DNA of 64,000 nucleotides from Ceratotherium simum simum (GCF_000283155.1 NW_004454178.1:23408937-23472936), one strand, 5' to 3'; positions 1 to 13,975 are shown, numbered from the stretch's first letter. Notes: generated from the letters alone by a model not told the origin. Translations and numbers: made by a program.

Positions 1-759
1 TGTACTTGCTGTGGCCAGGGAGTGACATTCCCATTTTCACCAAAGCCATGCCCCTCACGCAGCCTGACATCTTGCTGGTGTGTGATACTGTCGAAGCTCC
101 TTCTGCATGACACTTTTCCTTCCCTGGGGTTCCTGCACCTTGCCCTCCATTCTCCTCTCAGAACCTCTAGGTCCACATCTTTGCTGGCATCACCCTCTCC
201 TGCGCCATCTTACCCAGAAAACATCGTCATCTTTGGGCTTCCAGCTTTTAGCACCTCTCTGCTGGGAATCAGAGATCTCTGTTTTTAGGCCTACCGATTC
301 TCCCAAGATCCACAGCCTTTTGGGATCTTTCTGGTCTCGTTAAGTACAATTCCGCCTGACCTCCGGATGTCAGTGGATGGTGTGGACTTGAATTGCCTCT
401 GCCCAAATGGGTAAACACGTTTATCGCGGGGGTTGCAGAGACAAATGCATTGTAGGGCCAAGCAGGCGCTTTTGATGAGTGCGTGGTCGGCTGGAGCTTG
501 AGGGTTTGGCTTAGGGGGCGGCAGCTCCTCCCCACGGGCACAACCGTCACTCACTTCCATGCCCCTCACACTCTGTGGCTCCCCTGTTCCCAGATAGATG
601 GTGGTCCTAGTTTTTAAAGGAAGCCAGGAATCTGGGTTTGCATATCAAACCTTGTCATTTTTAAATGTTGGCAACTAATTCCAAGAAAGATAAGCACGCG
701 TAGGGGCTAATGTAGATGCTTCTGTTGTCTGGAAATGGGCCCCAAGTCACCGGGGTGGG

Positions 760-1060
760 ATCTCGGTGCAGACCCCTCCCCACCTCCCCGAGAAGCTCAA
801 GCGTCTTAGCACAGCATTCCAGGCCTGGCTTGCCCTGTCTCTGTCCTCCTGTTCCAGCTTCTGTCCCGGCCCCCCTGTTCTACCCACGCCACCACCCGTG
901 TACCCGGGAGTATGTGCTGCCCCTGCCGTGCCTTTGCACACAGCGTTTATTGACCATCACTCCTCCATCCGGCTCGTCCTGCTGGCCTGAGACTCGTCAG
1001 TGCTGCCTCCCCTCGGGAGCCTTCCTGGCTTTCCTCTCCATGGCCTTCTGCACGGGAACA
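760..1060 (+). repeat. L2 LINE fragment, tentative
   Basis: The stretch has the pyrimidine-rich text typical of the L2 3' region, including a CCGTGCCTTTGCACAC block and a following run about Cys/Pro-type triplets ending near CCTTCCTGGCTTTCC. It is diverged and I cannot fix its ends. An open frame of 116 codons overlaps it and is explained by this repeat-like, low-stop composition. Confidence 0.4.
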
Positions 1061-3925
1061 TCGTAGTGCTTGTCACCCTGGGTGATGATAATTGATTAGC
1101 TTTCCCGCCTCCCCCGTTAGATTGTGCTTCTTCTTTGGGCGGTAGTTACAGCTTATTGTTTGGGGTGTCCCCGGGACCCAGCAGGGACCTTGCCTGGCAG
1201 CTGGGCTCGGTTGTCAAACAGTCGACAAGGCAACTTCCAGGCCATGGGCCCTGCATTATGCCAGGCAGGTTACCTGAACAGGAACAGAAAGGTGCCCCAG
1301 GCTGAAGCTTAGTCCTGGTGGGCTGGCCGCGGAGCCTTGGGGGCAGCCAACAGGTCGGCTGTCCCAGGATCTCAGAAGGGGGCCAGCATGGAGTGCAGGG
1401 GTGACCACCAGACCCCCCGCTGCATCCTGAGTCAGAGCACATTTATGATGTGTTCAGGGGCCCCCAGAGCCGAAGCAGACACGGTACCCACTTCCATGAG
1501 TGCGGTTATTCCAGGCGTTCCAGACAAAAGCACGCTATACCCTGACGTTCCTTAATAGAGAAACCGCAAGTGGAGGAGGCTCAGCGAGCTGGGCAAACCC
1601 TCGGCCTGGGCTTCCTGAGGACACCCTGTCAGGGTCACGCCAGCTACCTCCAGCCCTGCCAATGTCCAAGGAACGTTTTCTTCTCATTCCTCCTTTCCTG
1701 AGCCCCTGGGTCCGCTTGTCTGTCTCACTGACATCCATGGAGTCACCCGAGTCAGGAACCTGAAACAATAGTCTCATATATTGTCCTTTCTTACCTACTC
1801 TTGGACAGTCACTGCATCCTGCGCACTTTTTACCTTAGATACCTGTCCAGTCTATGCCCTCTTCAATGCACTGGCGCAGCCCTGGTGCTCCTGGGCACAC
1901 CTGAAATGAGTGCCCGCCCTGCTCCTTTGCTCTGGCCCCCTGCTGTTGGATTGCCCTTACCTGATCCCCTGCCCACCTCCCATCTCCTGGCCAGCTGTGC
2001 CAGAGGGAGTTATCATGCAGCCCTGACTGGTGTCCCTAGATAACCCTGCTTGTGAGATGGCCCTTGGCTGGTGTCTGGGAGCGTGGATTTCAGGGGGAGG
2101 GTTCCCAGCATCCCCTAAACTGATAGGAGTGGCTCTCTGTGCCTGCACTGTTGGTACAGAGAGTGTGCTTTATTCCGAGCACCTGCTCTCCTCCTGGGAG
2201 TCTGGAATCTGGGCACCTGCCAGGCAGGGGGTGCTGCTGGCCAGCCCCCAGTGAAACCCCCAAGTGCTGAGTCTCGAGCGAGAGTCTCCGCTAGGCGACG
2301 CTTCACCTGTGTTGTCGCAGCCCATTGGGGGAGGAATTAAGTGCGTCCCGTGTGAGTGCATCGGGAAGACTCCTGGAAGCCTGCGCCTGGTCTACCCCGG
2401 ACCTTACCCCAAGGGTCCGCCTAGTGAGTTATCTGCCTGGGGGTGGTTGGGGGACCCCCAGCACACCGAGTCTGCCAAGACTAAATTCCACCTCCTCTTT
2501 TCTAGAAGACTATCACTATATGCTCAAGCTTACTTTCCATCACACTTGCCATGTTTTATCAAGATGGTATGTGTAGGTGTGTTTCTCTCCTGAAGCCGAT
2601 GAGTTTGAGAGAGGCATCCTATTAATTAAACAGTTTCCTGGACACTTGGAAATTTGGATCTAGGACTCAGAAGAAAAAAGACATTTTGAAGAAAGCCATT
2701 TGTAATTTCCTATCCTGAAGTTTATAGACCCCCTTGAAACCCAGATGGAATATGAGAGTTTGTAACTACATCTTCTCAGAAGAGGTTCCACAGTTTTCCA
2801 AAGGGCTGTGACCTTCCCCTCTCCCCACCCCAAGAAGTTAAGAACCACGGATGGGTTGACATTTCCCAGGTTGAACATGTTGAACAGAACAATAGAAGGC
2901 TGTCGCAGAGGCAGCGGTGGCGATCATACAGACCCGCGCTCCAGGGCTCAGCCACATCGTGAATCAGAGGTTGAAAGAAGGAGCGTCTCCTGAGACTTAA
3001 GGTTTTGAGAACGGGTGCTTGTAAGAATGGTGGTTCTGCTCCAGAATCAGAAACTAAGACAAGACAGTTCTCTTCAGAAAAAAATCACTGCTATAGAAAG
3101 GAAACTAGAACTGAAAACCACTGGATCGTCTTTTCTTTCCCCCAGACTATGGGCATTCTGGCTTTTTACACTATCCTAAAATTCCTACCCTATTTCCATT
3201 CACATAATTCTTGCTCTCGATTTTGTCCAAAAGGAGAATGATTCACCATGAAAACGATGTTGTTGCACAATGTACATACTGTATATTAAATTCATAAGGA
3301 ATGTGAACCTCTTCAAAATTATTTAGCTTGAAGCTCATTCTGTATAGAAAATTACATCTCTGAAAAGCTATGATAGGGTTAAAATGAATCAGATTTATCG
3401 TAAAACTGTTCTAACCATAGTAATTGAATCTGTCATTTTATCAAACAAGAACAATTTTCAGTATTTTGGGATACTCATAACTTAAATAGTACAGCTGGCA
3501 CTCCTAAAGAGATCCTCTCTGCCATTCCAGTTCTGTTCCTGTATCCTAGCACGTGCCCTTCTGGGTTCATTTGCCAGGACACTGACCCTCCCAGGCTGCA
3601 CCTGACCTGTTGTGTCTCGTCTGAAGGTGCAGCCTGGGCCCTGCCTCCACACAGCTCTCCTTTTTGTTTTTTCTCCCAAGGAGGGCAAAATCCCCATGAA
3701 GTTTTCTTGTTCCCAGTGTACATTTTGTCATCAGGATGAAAAATTGGGCTTTCCTAGGCAGAGTCCTTCAAAGTTACTTCCCTCTCCAGGATCGTAAGGT
3801 CCTGTAGTTCCACAGTCTCGTCAATACAATGGGCGTGGGGTTAAAACCTTTGACATAAAACAATTTCTGGTCAATCCTATGAAACCTGCACGTGTCTATT
3901 CACCTATCAGAGCTGCCTGCCGGCG

Positions 3926-4034
3926 TTGAGCCTCTTCAGGGAACGGCCGTCATCATATCTCTACTCCTCCGTCCCCTGACCCCCAGCACAGCACCTGGGA
4001 CAGAGTCTGCACTTGGTAAATGAATAATGGATAA
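3926..4034 (+). repeat. L2 LINE 3' end
   Basis: The order of words matches the L2 3' terminus: CCTCTTCAGGGAACGG, then CCCCAGCACAGCACCTGGGA, then a CTTGGTAAATGAATAATGG tail where the consensus reads as GCTCAATAAATG. Sense orientation, 3' end only, as is usual for L2. Confidence 0.7.
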
Positions 4035-4599
4035 AGTCATGCTCATAGGCACATAGCTTCCTTGTAACACTGGGAGCTGTTATAGTGCCTGTGCCACGTC
4101 AGCTCATGGTTTTAAAAAAGACGAAAATAATTATTGTCTCAACAAAGATCTGGATTTAGCAACAAGGGGAAATAATTCACAGTGAAAATAATAATCCATT
4201 GATTGTGATGTCCATGATGAGATCATTACTCATGAGAATAATACTGATAATTGTACTTCCCCTGTAAGGCACTATTTTCACAGTTCTTTGATATTTTCCA
4301 AACCCTCTTCTTTATGTGTGTTGAAATGTACTGTCACACACCACACACAGATAAAGTTTTCCTGGTCTCTTAACAAGTATAGTGAGTGAGAACACACAGT
4401 GGCACCTTGATAATTTATTTCTTTAACTGTCTTCCCTAGCCTGTAAATATTTGGGGGAGTTTCTCTCGTTTGGGCCCTCAATGGTTTTCCAGCGTTGGGG
4501 AGGGTTTTAAGAGTTGTATCCATGGCTGCTTTCTCCTGCCCCCCCATCTTTGGGGTCTTCAGTGGACAGAGTTCCCTGTTCATACATGTGTTTTAGAAG

Positions 4600-4965
4600 T
4601 ATCCTGGCTGTGTTGTTCCTTAAAGCTCTAAGTAAAAATGACTTTGTTCCGTGGTGCTATGTTAAATTGGCTGGTTAATTCTGGTGTTATTTACCCTGTA
4701 ATTCATTAGTTTCACCCCACCATTGGCAGCTGACAGGCTGTAATTTCACGCCTTGCAATAAAAGATGTCTCATAATCTGCTTCATTTAGCAGCAAGAGAA
4801 TTTAATGAAATTAACTGCAGTCCTAATTATGCCAGTGAATTCTAAAGACCGCCATCAAGTTTCCTCAGAAAAAGGACGAGGTCCACCTCGTGAAGGATTT
4901 AGAATATAATTTCCTGGGAAAAGTTGCAAATGTCTTCCTTCTATTGGCCAACAAGGGCCAATTAT
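4600..4965. promoter_or_regulatory. Repeat-free AT-rich block, candidate conserved element
   Basis: No repeat is recognised. The block is rich in homeodomain-like cores (GGTTAATTCTGG, GTAATTCATTAG, CCTAATTATGCC) and contains GCAGCTGACAGG, which combines an E-box-like CAGCTG with a TALE-type TGACAG. Composition and motif content only; conservation is not measured. Confidence 0.35.
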
Positions 4966-4969
4966 GACT

Positions 4970-7565
4970 ACACATATGACTATAATTAACTGGTTTTTTT
5001 CTGAATGTGTCTCCAAGTATTCATCGTTTCCAATCAAATTTAAAAGCGATTCTTCTATTGGAGTGGTGGTGATGATATAAACAAGCTCACATTAAATTTT
5101 CCATCAGTGGTCTTTCCTCCTGTGCTGGTCCGCGGTGTAGGTTTGCACAACGTCACAGCTGGGTAGCAGGTTTTCAGCGTTGACTATGAGTTGTCCTGAG
5201 TACACCAGAACGACGCACTCCCTCTGCCCTGTCCGTTCAGAGCTCAGCCTCTGGGCCTGTGACTTATCTCTGCTCTGAGGATGCCAGCTGGGTCTGGGGA
5301 GACTGCCCACTGCAGGCTGTTACTTGTTGGTCTTGGAGTTCCCACCTCACCTGATCCCTCGTGCTGCCCTTCTCCAGGACCCAGGGTCTTTCCTTGCTTC
5401 AGGTTCCAGCCCCCTCCCTGCCCCTGTGGGGGAAGAAGATGCATTCATGGCACCCGCTGAGCCCCTCTTCCTGTTCCGCGTGTTGCGAGGCGTTCTTTCT
5501 CCTTGAAATGCTCTACCTGTCTGCGTGCACCTTTCCTCCCTGCCTTCCGCTTCTCCCCTCGTCTTCTTCCCCAGCTCTGCCTCTGTGGTGGAGGACAAGG
5601 AAGGGAGAGGAAGTAAGGCGTGCCGATGCTCTGAGAAGGCCCAGGCTTCCCTGTCGTCCCAGCCCTCACCCGCAGACAGCACGCACACCTGTCCCCACTC
5701 CTGCCTACCTCCGTGTCCCCGCCCCTGGGCTGCTCCCATCAGCAGCACCTCTTTACGATGCACAGATAACAACAAGCACGACTTGTGTTAATAACATGAC
5801 CACGAAGAGAACACAAGTCACTGCAGGTGAGCCAAAGGAGTGGAGACTCACGAAGAACCGCACCTTGTAACTCTGTACAGAGAGTGATTCAAATGCGTCT
5901 CTGAGAAATTCTGTTTCTTTCAGTATGACAGAAACATCAGTAGCTACAAGTTATTAACTGCTGCCTCTCTTCCTAATCTCACTTTACAAATTAGTGACAT
6001 TTCTCAAGTGCTAAAAATAATCACCTCCTTGGGGGCCGTGACCTGGCTTCCTTGGGCCCCTGACACCTGTGCATCGTGGGCTCCATATAGAACTCTCCGT
6101 GTCGCAAATCCTCATGTGTGAATGTTGGCAGTGGAGTCGTTCTAGGAAGCTTTAATTTCGGAGGCCACTTTTGAACAATGATGGTGAGGCATTTCTTCTT
6201 TTCTACCTGAGGCTGCTGATGGGGAGGACTTTGTAAAGAAACATGTTGAGACAACTTAGAATAGCTGCTGTGTATTCTCACAAAAATAGCTACTTTGCAA
6301 AGAATAGTCATGTTCATGGTCACCCTTCGTCTTCACGCTGTCGCCACCTGATGGGCATTGTGCCATCACGGGCGTTTTAGACTTGAAAAGATGATGATTG
6401 GACTGTGCAGTCGGGGCGTTCTTGAGCCACCCATGGCCCACCCATGTCAAGTCCAGGGGACCCGTGGGTTTGCAGGTCCTCGTCCATCTGGGGACCATGG
6501 CCTGCACTGGGGTGACTGATCTGCCTAGGGATGTTTAGCAAGTCAGTGGCAGAGCTGGGCCCTGACCCAGGGTTTCCCAGTACACACAGCCTCCCACCAC
6601 ACACACACCTGACTGAGGGGGCTCCCATGTACTGTTGGCTGGATTGGTGTTCACAGGAATCTCCCAGGTCCAGGCAGCACCACAGGAAGGCTGTTGGGCT
6701 GGAAAGAGGCCAGGCGATCCGGTCTCTAGGCATCCTTCCAGCTGGTTAGCCTTGGGCACTCCAGCCAGCCTCTCCAGGATCTCTGAGCTCAAGGTCTGGC
6801 CTAGAATGCTGGGAGCCAGTGGTGCTCAGAAGCACCCGTCAGCCCATCAGTGCTGAATATGTATGTAAGCATCCACCGGGGGCTCCTGCTGCCCTTCACA
6901 GCCAGGAGGGAAAAGTCGCTCCACGAACGCTGTGGGGTTGGGCTTGGAGGACACGCAGAGGTGAACATACCAGGCAGGGCCAGCTCGTGGGAATGGCAGA
7001 AGCAGCTCCACCCGGGCTCCCAGGTCCCAGTTCCCCATCATCACCCTGCTTCCCTTAAACTTCACCCTTCCACAGATGCCCCACATGGGACTGGCAGGGG
7101 CGTGGGGGGGCGATGCTGGTCTTGGGGATCTTTAAGACAAGGTGTGCTGTACGCTCTTGTCACTGCCTTGCCAGCAGCATCCCTCAGTCTCCCCACCTTG
7201 GAGCATTTGCATCCAGAGCCAGGATGCCTGGGGCAGTGCGTGCTGGGCTCGTCTCCAGGTATGGGGCTCTGAACCCAGGGTGTCAGCCCCAATGCCCCAG
7301 GAACCGCCTGGGAGGCTGCCGGGATATGCAAGTGCAGGAGCACGGGCACAGAGGAAGAAGGGGCTGGGAAGCACTTCCTGATCACTCTGTGCAGAAGTAA
7401 TTGTGCTGATATGAAAGCTGGGGGCTCTGGTAGCCTCCTGGTAGGACAAGAAAGGAATCCACGTGTTTGGATGCACGATGAACACAGCTTAGCCGCAGTA
7501 CGCCGGAGGTAATTTTGGCGGCGAGCAGTAAGGAAACCTGAAGTATGTCTCTCCCAGACCCTCCC
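4970..7565 (+). other. AGAP1 upstream intron, GC-rich unique stretch
   Basis: Unique-looking sequence. Between about 5320 and 5870 both strands stay open for 140-170 codons, reflecting GC and pyrimidine richness rather than coding: the translations are Pro/Ser/Arg-rich, match nothing I know and mirror each other. From 6400 to 7400 many short frames overlap in all directions. No splice-flanked exon or repeat was recognised. Confidence 0.5.
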
Positions 7566-7569
7566 AGCT

Positions 7570-8640
7570 TATTAAAAGAACTTATAGACATGAAAATACA
7601 TTAAAGTGGGCAAAGCGGAGAGGGTGAAAGAGATTAACAACCTTCGCTGAATAGAGCCTATTGATGAAACAGGCCTGTGAGCTGCTGCCGACTCTGAAAC
7701 AAGGTGCGAGGAGCTGAAAAAGAAGGTCAGGCCTGTCCAGAATTTCGGGGGGGAATGGAAATTTATATTTAAAAATAATAAATGCCCGGGTGTTGATTTC
7801 TTCCCTTTTCCTGATTGGGGAGATTTACTTGGAAGGAGGAAAAAGTGCTTTGCAGCCGATTACCCAATTTTCGCACCCAGATTAAAAAATCCCCTTAAAA
7901 TGCAGCAGAGACGAGAGAAGCTGTGGAAGTGATGTGTGTGTCATGTCTATTGTCTAGTCTGGGTGTTTCTTTTTAATGCCGGGGCCCAGCATGGGAGCAG
8001 GGCCCTCCTGGCGTGCGATGGAGGGGGCCTAGGCCAGAAAGGGGGCAACCCTGAACGGGCCAGCTTTTGACAGCGCCTGACAGGTATGGTGTCTTTAGAG
8101 ATCTTTTTAGGAAATTGCATGTTAGGGGGTGTAAATTGGAGCAAGTGTGCTGTGTGTGTGTGTGCAAGAGAAAGTTAGCCGTCAGTCAAGTTTTATCTCT
8201 TAATGAATAGAGACTGCTGAAGTAAGGATTAGGTAATTGAGTTTATAATTAATTAGCCATAACCCTCATCAGATAAAGCAGTTGTGAGGAATCTTTTTTT
8301 TTTTTTATCTCCTTTCTCTCCCCAGGGCCTGCCCTTCTTTGTCCTTGCACTGACAGCCAGCACTTATCTCGGGCCGCTGGAGCCCGAGCCGTCAGCCCTC
8401 CCCCGGCCAGGGCCGAGGGGTGGTCAGCCAAGCCCGCATTGTGCTGGGAGGCGCGCAGTCAGCCCAGCTGTCCGGGCCATGATGAATTAGCGGTGGGAGT
8501 CAACATGGAGCTGGACTCCAGATTGGCCTGATAGCGGGCGGGCTGCGCTGTGTGTCCCCACTGCAGCGCCGCTCAGATAGACCTTTGACACCTCCCAACA
8601 AAGAGGTTACAGAAGATAGAGGTGGAAAAGTGGGAGGCTC
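7570..8640. promoter_or_regulatory. Long repeat-free block, candidate enhancer cluster
   Basis: About 1 kb without a recognised transposon. Motifs seen: TTTTGACAGCGCCTGACAGG near 8065 (two TGACAG TALE-type cores), AGGTAATTGAG near 8232, TTATAATTAATTAGCC near 8243, ATCAGATAAAG (GATA core) near 8269, CACTGACAGCC near 8349 and CTTTGACACC near 8582. A (TG)7 run lies at 8151-8164 and a T run near 8292. Dense homeodomain, TALE and GATA cores suggest an enhancer; this is inference from motifs alone. Confidence 0.42.
8151..8164. repeat. (TG)7 microsatellite
   Basis: Seven uninterrupted TG units inside the motif-rich block. Confidence 0.9.
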
Positions 8641-8649
8641 CTCTGGAAA

Positions 8650-11600
8650 GTTGGGCAACTTACAAAAGACCCCTTAATTTCTATAGCAGGGCGGTTCACT
8701 CCACAATGGAATCAATGAGAGCTTATATTCGTTCTTGGAGAAACCTTTTTTCTTTTTAATCCCACTTATTGGAGCTTTGCACATTTGAGGTGCAATCCAT
8801 GGTAAAAACGTAAGGCATTAAAATCAAAGATTGTGTGAAGAGATTTGTGCCTACTACATTTGATAGACTGTATGGGAAAAAAAAATCTCCCTACTCTGTT
8901 TAAAGACTAGAAACCTTATGATTTAGGCAAGTTAAGCAAGGAATTTTTTAAGGAACAAGGTTGTGACTTTCTTACTGCTTCCGATACTGAATTAGAAAAA
9001 TTCTGGACTGGTGATGTCAACTTCCATGTGATTGTAGTTGTTTCTTTCTAATTAATCCCCAGGCAGGTGCAGATAAATCTCTCAGTACCCCAGGGATATG
9101 GCAAATAAGAGGATGTGATCTTTCTTTCCCTCCGCAGTCACTGTCTCTTTTAGATAGTCCAGGTGACAATTTTGTTTTTGTTTGTTAGCAAGACCAGGTA
9201 TCAGTTTTCAAGACCCTGTGGTCACTATTTGGGGACTCAAAGGCCAGAATATTTTACCAGACAATATGCCTGAGTAATGATTTTGGATGTTAATGAAAAT
9301 TTAATCAGACCAAATATATTATTCAACCTCATTTAGGGAGTGAAGTGTGGTAAGTGCATTTACAAGTACTCACATTTATAGAACAAATGAGTCCATGTTT
9401 GTGGGGAGTAAGATGAGAAACCCACAGACTGATGTATGGGGGAAAGGATGATTGTTAGCTTGTTTGGGGTTTGGTTAGAAATAAATATAGACTATCCTCA
9501 GAATTAATTTGGGAAATACCATTATTAGCAAAAGTTCCTGGTAAATGCAGGCTCTTTTCTTCAGCTTCCGGTATAGAAATACTAGATGCAGTAATTGAGC
9601 CGAGCCTAATGACTCTAATTTTTTAATGAAGCAAATATAGTAAATAGTGTATTCTAAAAGCCAGTTTTGGTCTTTCTTTGGGGGAAGAAAAAGGAATTAG
9701 ATGCGCAGGCTCACAAAATGCTTGAGACCAAGATGTGGAATCCAAATTATTCAGATAGAGAAAGTGGAACTGCCCACTTGACCAGAATTCTTGGGGTCAC
9801 CTCCAACAAACCCAATGTGAAAACCAGCGATCAAGCCTTGTCAGCTCCTGTCACAGCTGAGACAGTTTAGGCCCAATTCCTTGTTCAAGGTCAATAGATA
9901 GAGAATATTGCATAGAGAAGACCATGTTCCTTCTCTGCTTCCAGTTGAATCATGCATCATGGCCCCATTAGCAGACCACATAGTGCAAAGCAAAGAGGGT
10001 GCATCTTGCCTCCCTCCTTCCCTCCCGTCCCCTTAGGTGGGATGTGAGGTCCATTCTCTAAGCGCTGTCAGATGGTCCACTCCTGCCAATTTCACTTCCC
10101 AGCTGGTTATTCTGTCCTCCTTCACAGAGGCTTGGGCCCACTGATTCCTTATTCCACCTTCAACTGCTATTGCAGCTGCAAAGTAATGGCCATCTCTCCA
10201 GCAGCCCATTTAGACGCAGCCATAGCCACAGACGGAGTCCAGAGGAGTTAGCTCGGGGCCTAGAGGCGTGGAGGGAGAAGGGGCTTGAATCCAGGCCAAG
10301 CTGGGTGGTGCCTGGTCCTGCCACATCCACGTATTAGCCATGATTTAGGGAAGGTTCGTAACCTGTGTGAGCTTTACTTGCATTATCAGTTAAGCTGTGG
10401 GTTATCCTGCTGAACTGGTGGACCAAACGGTAGTCTCCTGGTAGGGTCTCAAAAATGGCCTGTCACCCCCCTGCATCACTCTCTTACCATTATCTTTTTT
10501 TTCTTAGAGAAGTTAGTGGAGCGAATTACGAGAAACAATTCTTTGGTCATCCTTATTTTTGGAGCCAGTATTATGAACTATCCCTGAAAGTTTAGATCTT
10601 TTCCATGGCTGTAGCCCAGGGTTTCTGCTCAGCTCTCACTGTGGACATATTCATCGAGATAGAATGCTCCAGAGGAGGTTTTATGTTTCCGTCTTTCTTT
10701 CTATGTTGTTACTTCTGAAATCTCAACATCAGTTCTTTTAGAGTAGGAGAACCAATGGACCCTTACCTAATTTTGTGAAGGAGAAGAAAAGCAGAACGGG
10801 TTTAAAGAAAGCAAAGATGAAAGTATTCATATATGACATTCAACAAGCCAGCGTTCTCCAGCCAACCACGTAGAAAGTTGGCGTGGCTGACACGTGTGCT
10901 GCTGTGCGTGGGGTGGCATGAGGAAGTGGAAACGGAAGATCTGATCAGCTCAGAGACCAAAGTCTACCTGGAAAGTGACTACTTGGATGTATAGGGGTTA
11001 ATAATAGTGCGGCAGGCATTTCAAATTCAGTCACAGTATATTTATTCAACATTAAATGTCAACTGAAATTCTAAGTTCTCTTTGCTATCCTATATTTAAG
11101 TATCATTGCTTTTTAGACATAGTTATTAAATCAAGTACAGGTTTATCATTTTTCAAACCTAGTTCTAAGCTTATTTTACCTTGGACATGTTTTTCAAGTT
11201 ATAAAAGTTGAGTTATACGAAATTCAAAATGGAGTGATTCCAGGTTTAAATATAAATAGAGTATCGGTCTTCCTTTCCTTTAGGTTCATTGCCCTGCACT
11301 TTTGGTTTTTATTGTAAATGCACACCTGCTCATACATTGTTCTCTCATCCCCTCAATGCTGGAAAAACTGGGAGGCCTGAGCAACTCCACTTAAGTCAGG
11401 ATGTCCGATTGAATTGGAGATGGAGTGCTGGTAAGTGGACAATCAGGCATCTGGGTAGGAAGGGGACGTCCTTGACCTCCGTGCCGTAGAGGCATGGCTT
11501 GTTCACCCTTTGGGGTCTTTTAATGCATAGAGACTGCTGCATTCCCAGGAGGTCAGCCTTGTCTCAGAAGGCCCAACAATATTTTAAATTTTCATCTTAA

Positions 11601-13975
11601 TTTAGCATCACTGAGGCTGTAGCTCATTCTTCCGAGCCCTAGTGGCTCACCCAGAATTATTGGGGTTGTGTGTATGAGAAAATGCGCCTCGCCTGGTGTC
11701 AGCAAGGAAGGGACTTGCTAGCTAGCTCACTGAAGCGGGGGGGACCCCACACTCTGGCACCAGGAGGCACCCCCTTTGCTCTGATCTCTCGGGGTTGGGG
11801 CCACCATCACGCCCTGTGCATTCTTGTGTTCCGTGTGCTGAAACCCGGGCACTTGAAGTTCATGTCCTTTCCACATCTAAACCAGCAGTAGACTCAACTC
11901 ACACAGAAGTCTCGGAAATGGTTCTCATTAGTTGTGAGCAGCCCCACGTGGACCACCTGCGAGTCCAATACTGAACCAGTCCCTGAGACTTGGGAGACGA
12001 AATGTGCAATGACAAGGCAGTGACCTTGACTTAGGCCACGTGTTGACCCAGAGTACACAGGCCGCGTTGGGGAAGGGTGAACTTCCCATGCAAAATCAGA
12101 AACCTGTGGTCATGAGACTAGGGGTTGGATGCAGGACAGCCACCAATATATGTCCCCTGCCCGAATTACCATTAAATTTCAAAACTGCCTGCTTGAGGCT
12201 ATACCCTGAAGACCTCCTGCAAGTCGAGGTGGGTTCTTGCCATGAGCTCTGGTATCTGAGAAGCCACTAGGTTCCTGGTTGGGCACAATCAACGTGAGAG
12301 CAGAGCATGCAAGGACACTGCTGTAGGTAAGCAGAAAGAGACGCAAACTCAGTCACACCACATTTAATGGGCTCGGATTTGTTTACGTGGGAGCCAAGCA
12401 TTCTATGTGGGGTGCCCTCACTGGAGCCCACCCAGGTTCTGAATGAGTAGTCAGTATCTTGGGTGATCTCAGTGCAGAGGTGGTACATTCCTGGGATGCT
12501 ACTCTTGAGGCTTCCCTGAGCGCCTGCGGGGAGACCCCAGACATGCTTCCCTCCCCTCTCCTGTCCCGTACCCCTAGGTTGCTCAAGGCACATCCATTGA
12601 GGAGCATGCTGCCCTGCTTGCAGCCGCTGCTTTTAAAGCAGAAACTACAAAAGTGGATGCCCACAAAAACATGACTGCGTTGCACATCACACACACACCA
12701 TCCATTTCTCCACGTACGCACCATACGTGAATGACACAGGACAGCGCTTCCTCGGCTTGCCAACTAGCTTTTGGATAGTAGCAAATATGAGGTCAGTCAT
12801 AATAAGGAAAGACTAACAGACGAGCGTCTTCCACGGATGCCTATAACTGATTTTCAAGAATTCAGCATAGAAGTCGTTTGAGAATTGATTGGGTATAAAG
12901 AAAGGTTTTCTGATTAAAAGCATTGAAAAACCCACAAGTCTGCTGAAGTTCATCCTAAAATACCCCTTTTGATTTGTGCCACGTTTTTTGCTAGACTGTT
13001 GAAATGTGTTAGGTGAATGTAGCTACCCTCAGCACTACTGCCTGGATGATCTTGGGGAATTTTCATTGTTCTGGCAGAGGACTGGATAATTGACAAGACA
13101 CCATGACCGTACATCATTTAATTTAGTATTGCCATTTGGGGAAAATGCTTACTTAATTGCTAAAAGCTTTAACTTTGTATAAATTCAAATTGAACATCAT
13201 TCAGACTCCATAGCAATCTTCAAGAAATTCCATCATCGACATTACTGGAGAGAGGAAACTTAAGTTGGCCCTGTAAAATTATAATTCATTGAATTTTTCT
13301 TTAGTTCATAAGCAAATTACTATTCATTGCTCCAAGACATATTATCCAGGGTTTTGGTAACATTAGTTAAAAAATGAAAAGGTAATGCTGTAGAATATGA
13401 ACATAACATCTTCAGAGAAATATATTTATCAAACTTTTTAGCTGCGAAATTCTGGAGGGAGTTTTTACCCATTAAAAGCACTTTTCCTTATGAAAGATAA
13501 GGCTCAATGTTTTTTCTTTAAAGATGTTGAGCCCTCAAGTTGCACATTGGTAGGCAGAACATATGAATTTGTTTAAAATGTAGTAATTTAGGGGAAAATT
13601 GTTTTAACCCTGTACAATATTAAGAAGTGGACCTTTTAAGTAATTATTATGACTCTTATCTAGATATGATAAAAAGTAATTAATATGAATTCTTTCACAG
13701 TGAATTATATTTTGTGTGCACAATTATATGTATTCATTACTTGATGTGTACTTCCCCTTTGTCAAAAGTTATAACGTATCCATCTACCATGAAAGGTCCA
13801 TGTAACGTGAAAGGAGGTTTCCCTCCGTGCCTATGAAATTGATGAGCTGATGAGCTGGGAGAGTCTTACTCATATTTTAATGCCAGCAGTAACAGTCTTC
13901 GCACCCAGAGAACAGGGGCATCAAAGTTGGTGGTAGCAAGGAGTATTTGCCACTGTAATTGACAAATAATACCCC
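8650..13975 (+). other. AGAP1 upstream intron, mostly AT-rich unique sequence
   Basis: No exon was found and only one possible MIR piece (10285-10440). The rest reads as single-copy intronic DNA. 11040-11280 and 13080-13800 are strongly AT-rich. 9667-9870 has an open frame of 67 codons with no recognisable product and no splice signature. Confidence 0.5.
10285..10440 (+). repeat. MIR SINE, diverged
   Basis: The stretch follows the MIR order: a GAATCCAGGCC-type box, CTGCCACATCCACGTATTAGC, a diverged GGGAAGGTTCGTAACCTGTG where the consensus has the 'gggcaagtt..aacct' core, then a decayed 'cattatcagtt' part. Several positions are lost. Confidence 0.45.

Larger units (their letters stand above)
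1..4590 (+). other. AGAP1 upstream intron, mostly unique sequence
   Basis: I see no exon with AGAP1 similarity and no open frame with paired splice sites and plausible coding content. The stretch 330-560 is repeat-free and contains CpG-bearing unique sequence. 1080-3925 holds no repeat that I recognise. A GC-rich interval runs from about 700 to 2500; an AT-rich interval follows. L2 pieces are listed separately. Confidence 0.6.

Noticed and set aside
5347..5870. Overlapping open frames of 142 (minus) and 169 (plus) codons
   Set aside because: Both strands are open because of GC/pyrimidine richness; the translations are Pro/Ser/Arg-rich and mirror each other.
8284..8490. GC-rich patch considered as a CpG island
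   Set aside because: CpG density is only moderate and spread out compared with 19682-19893.
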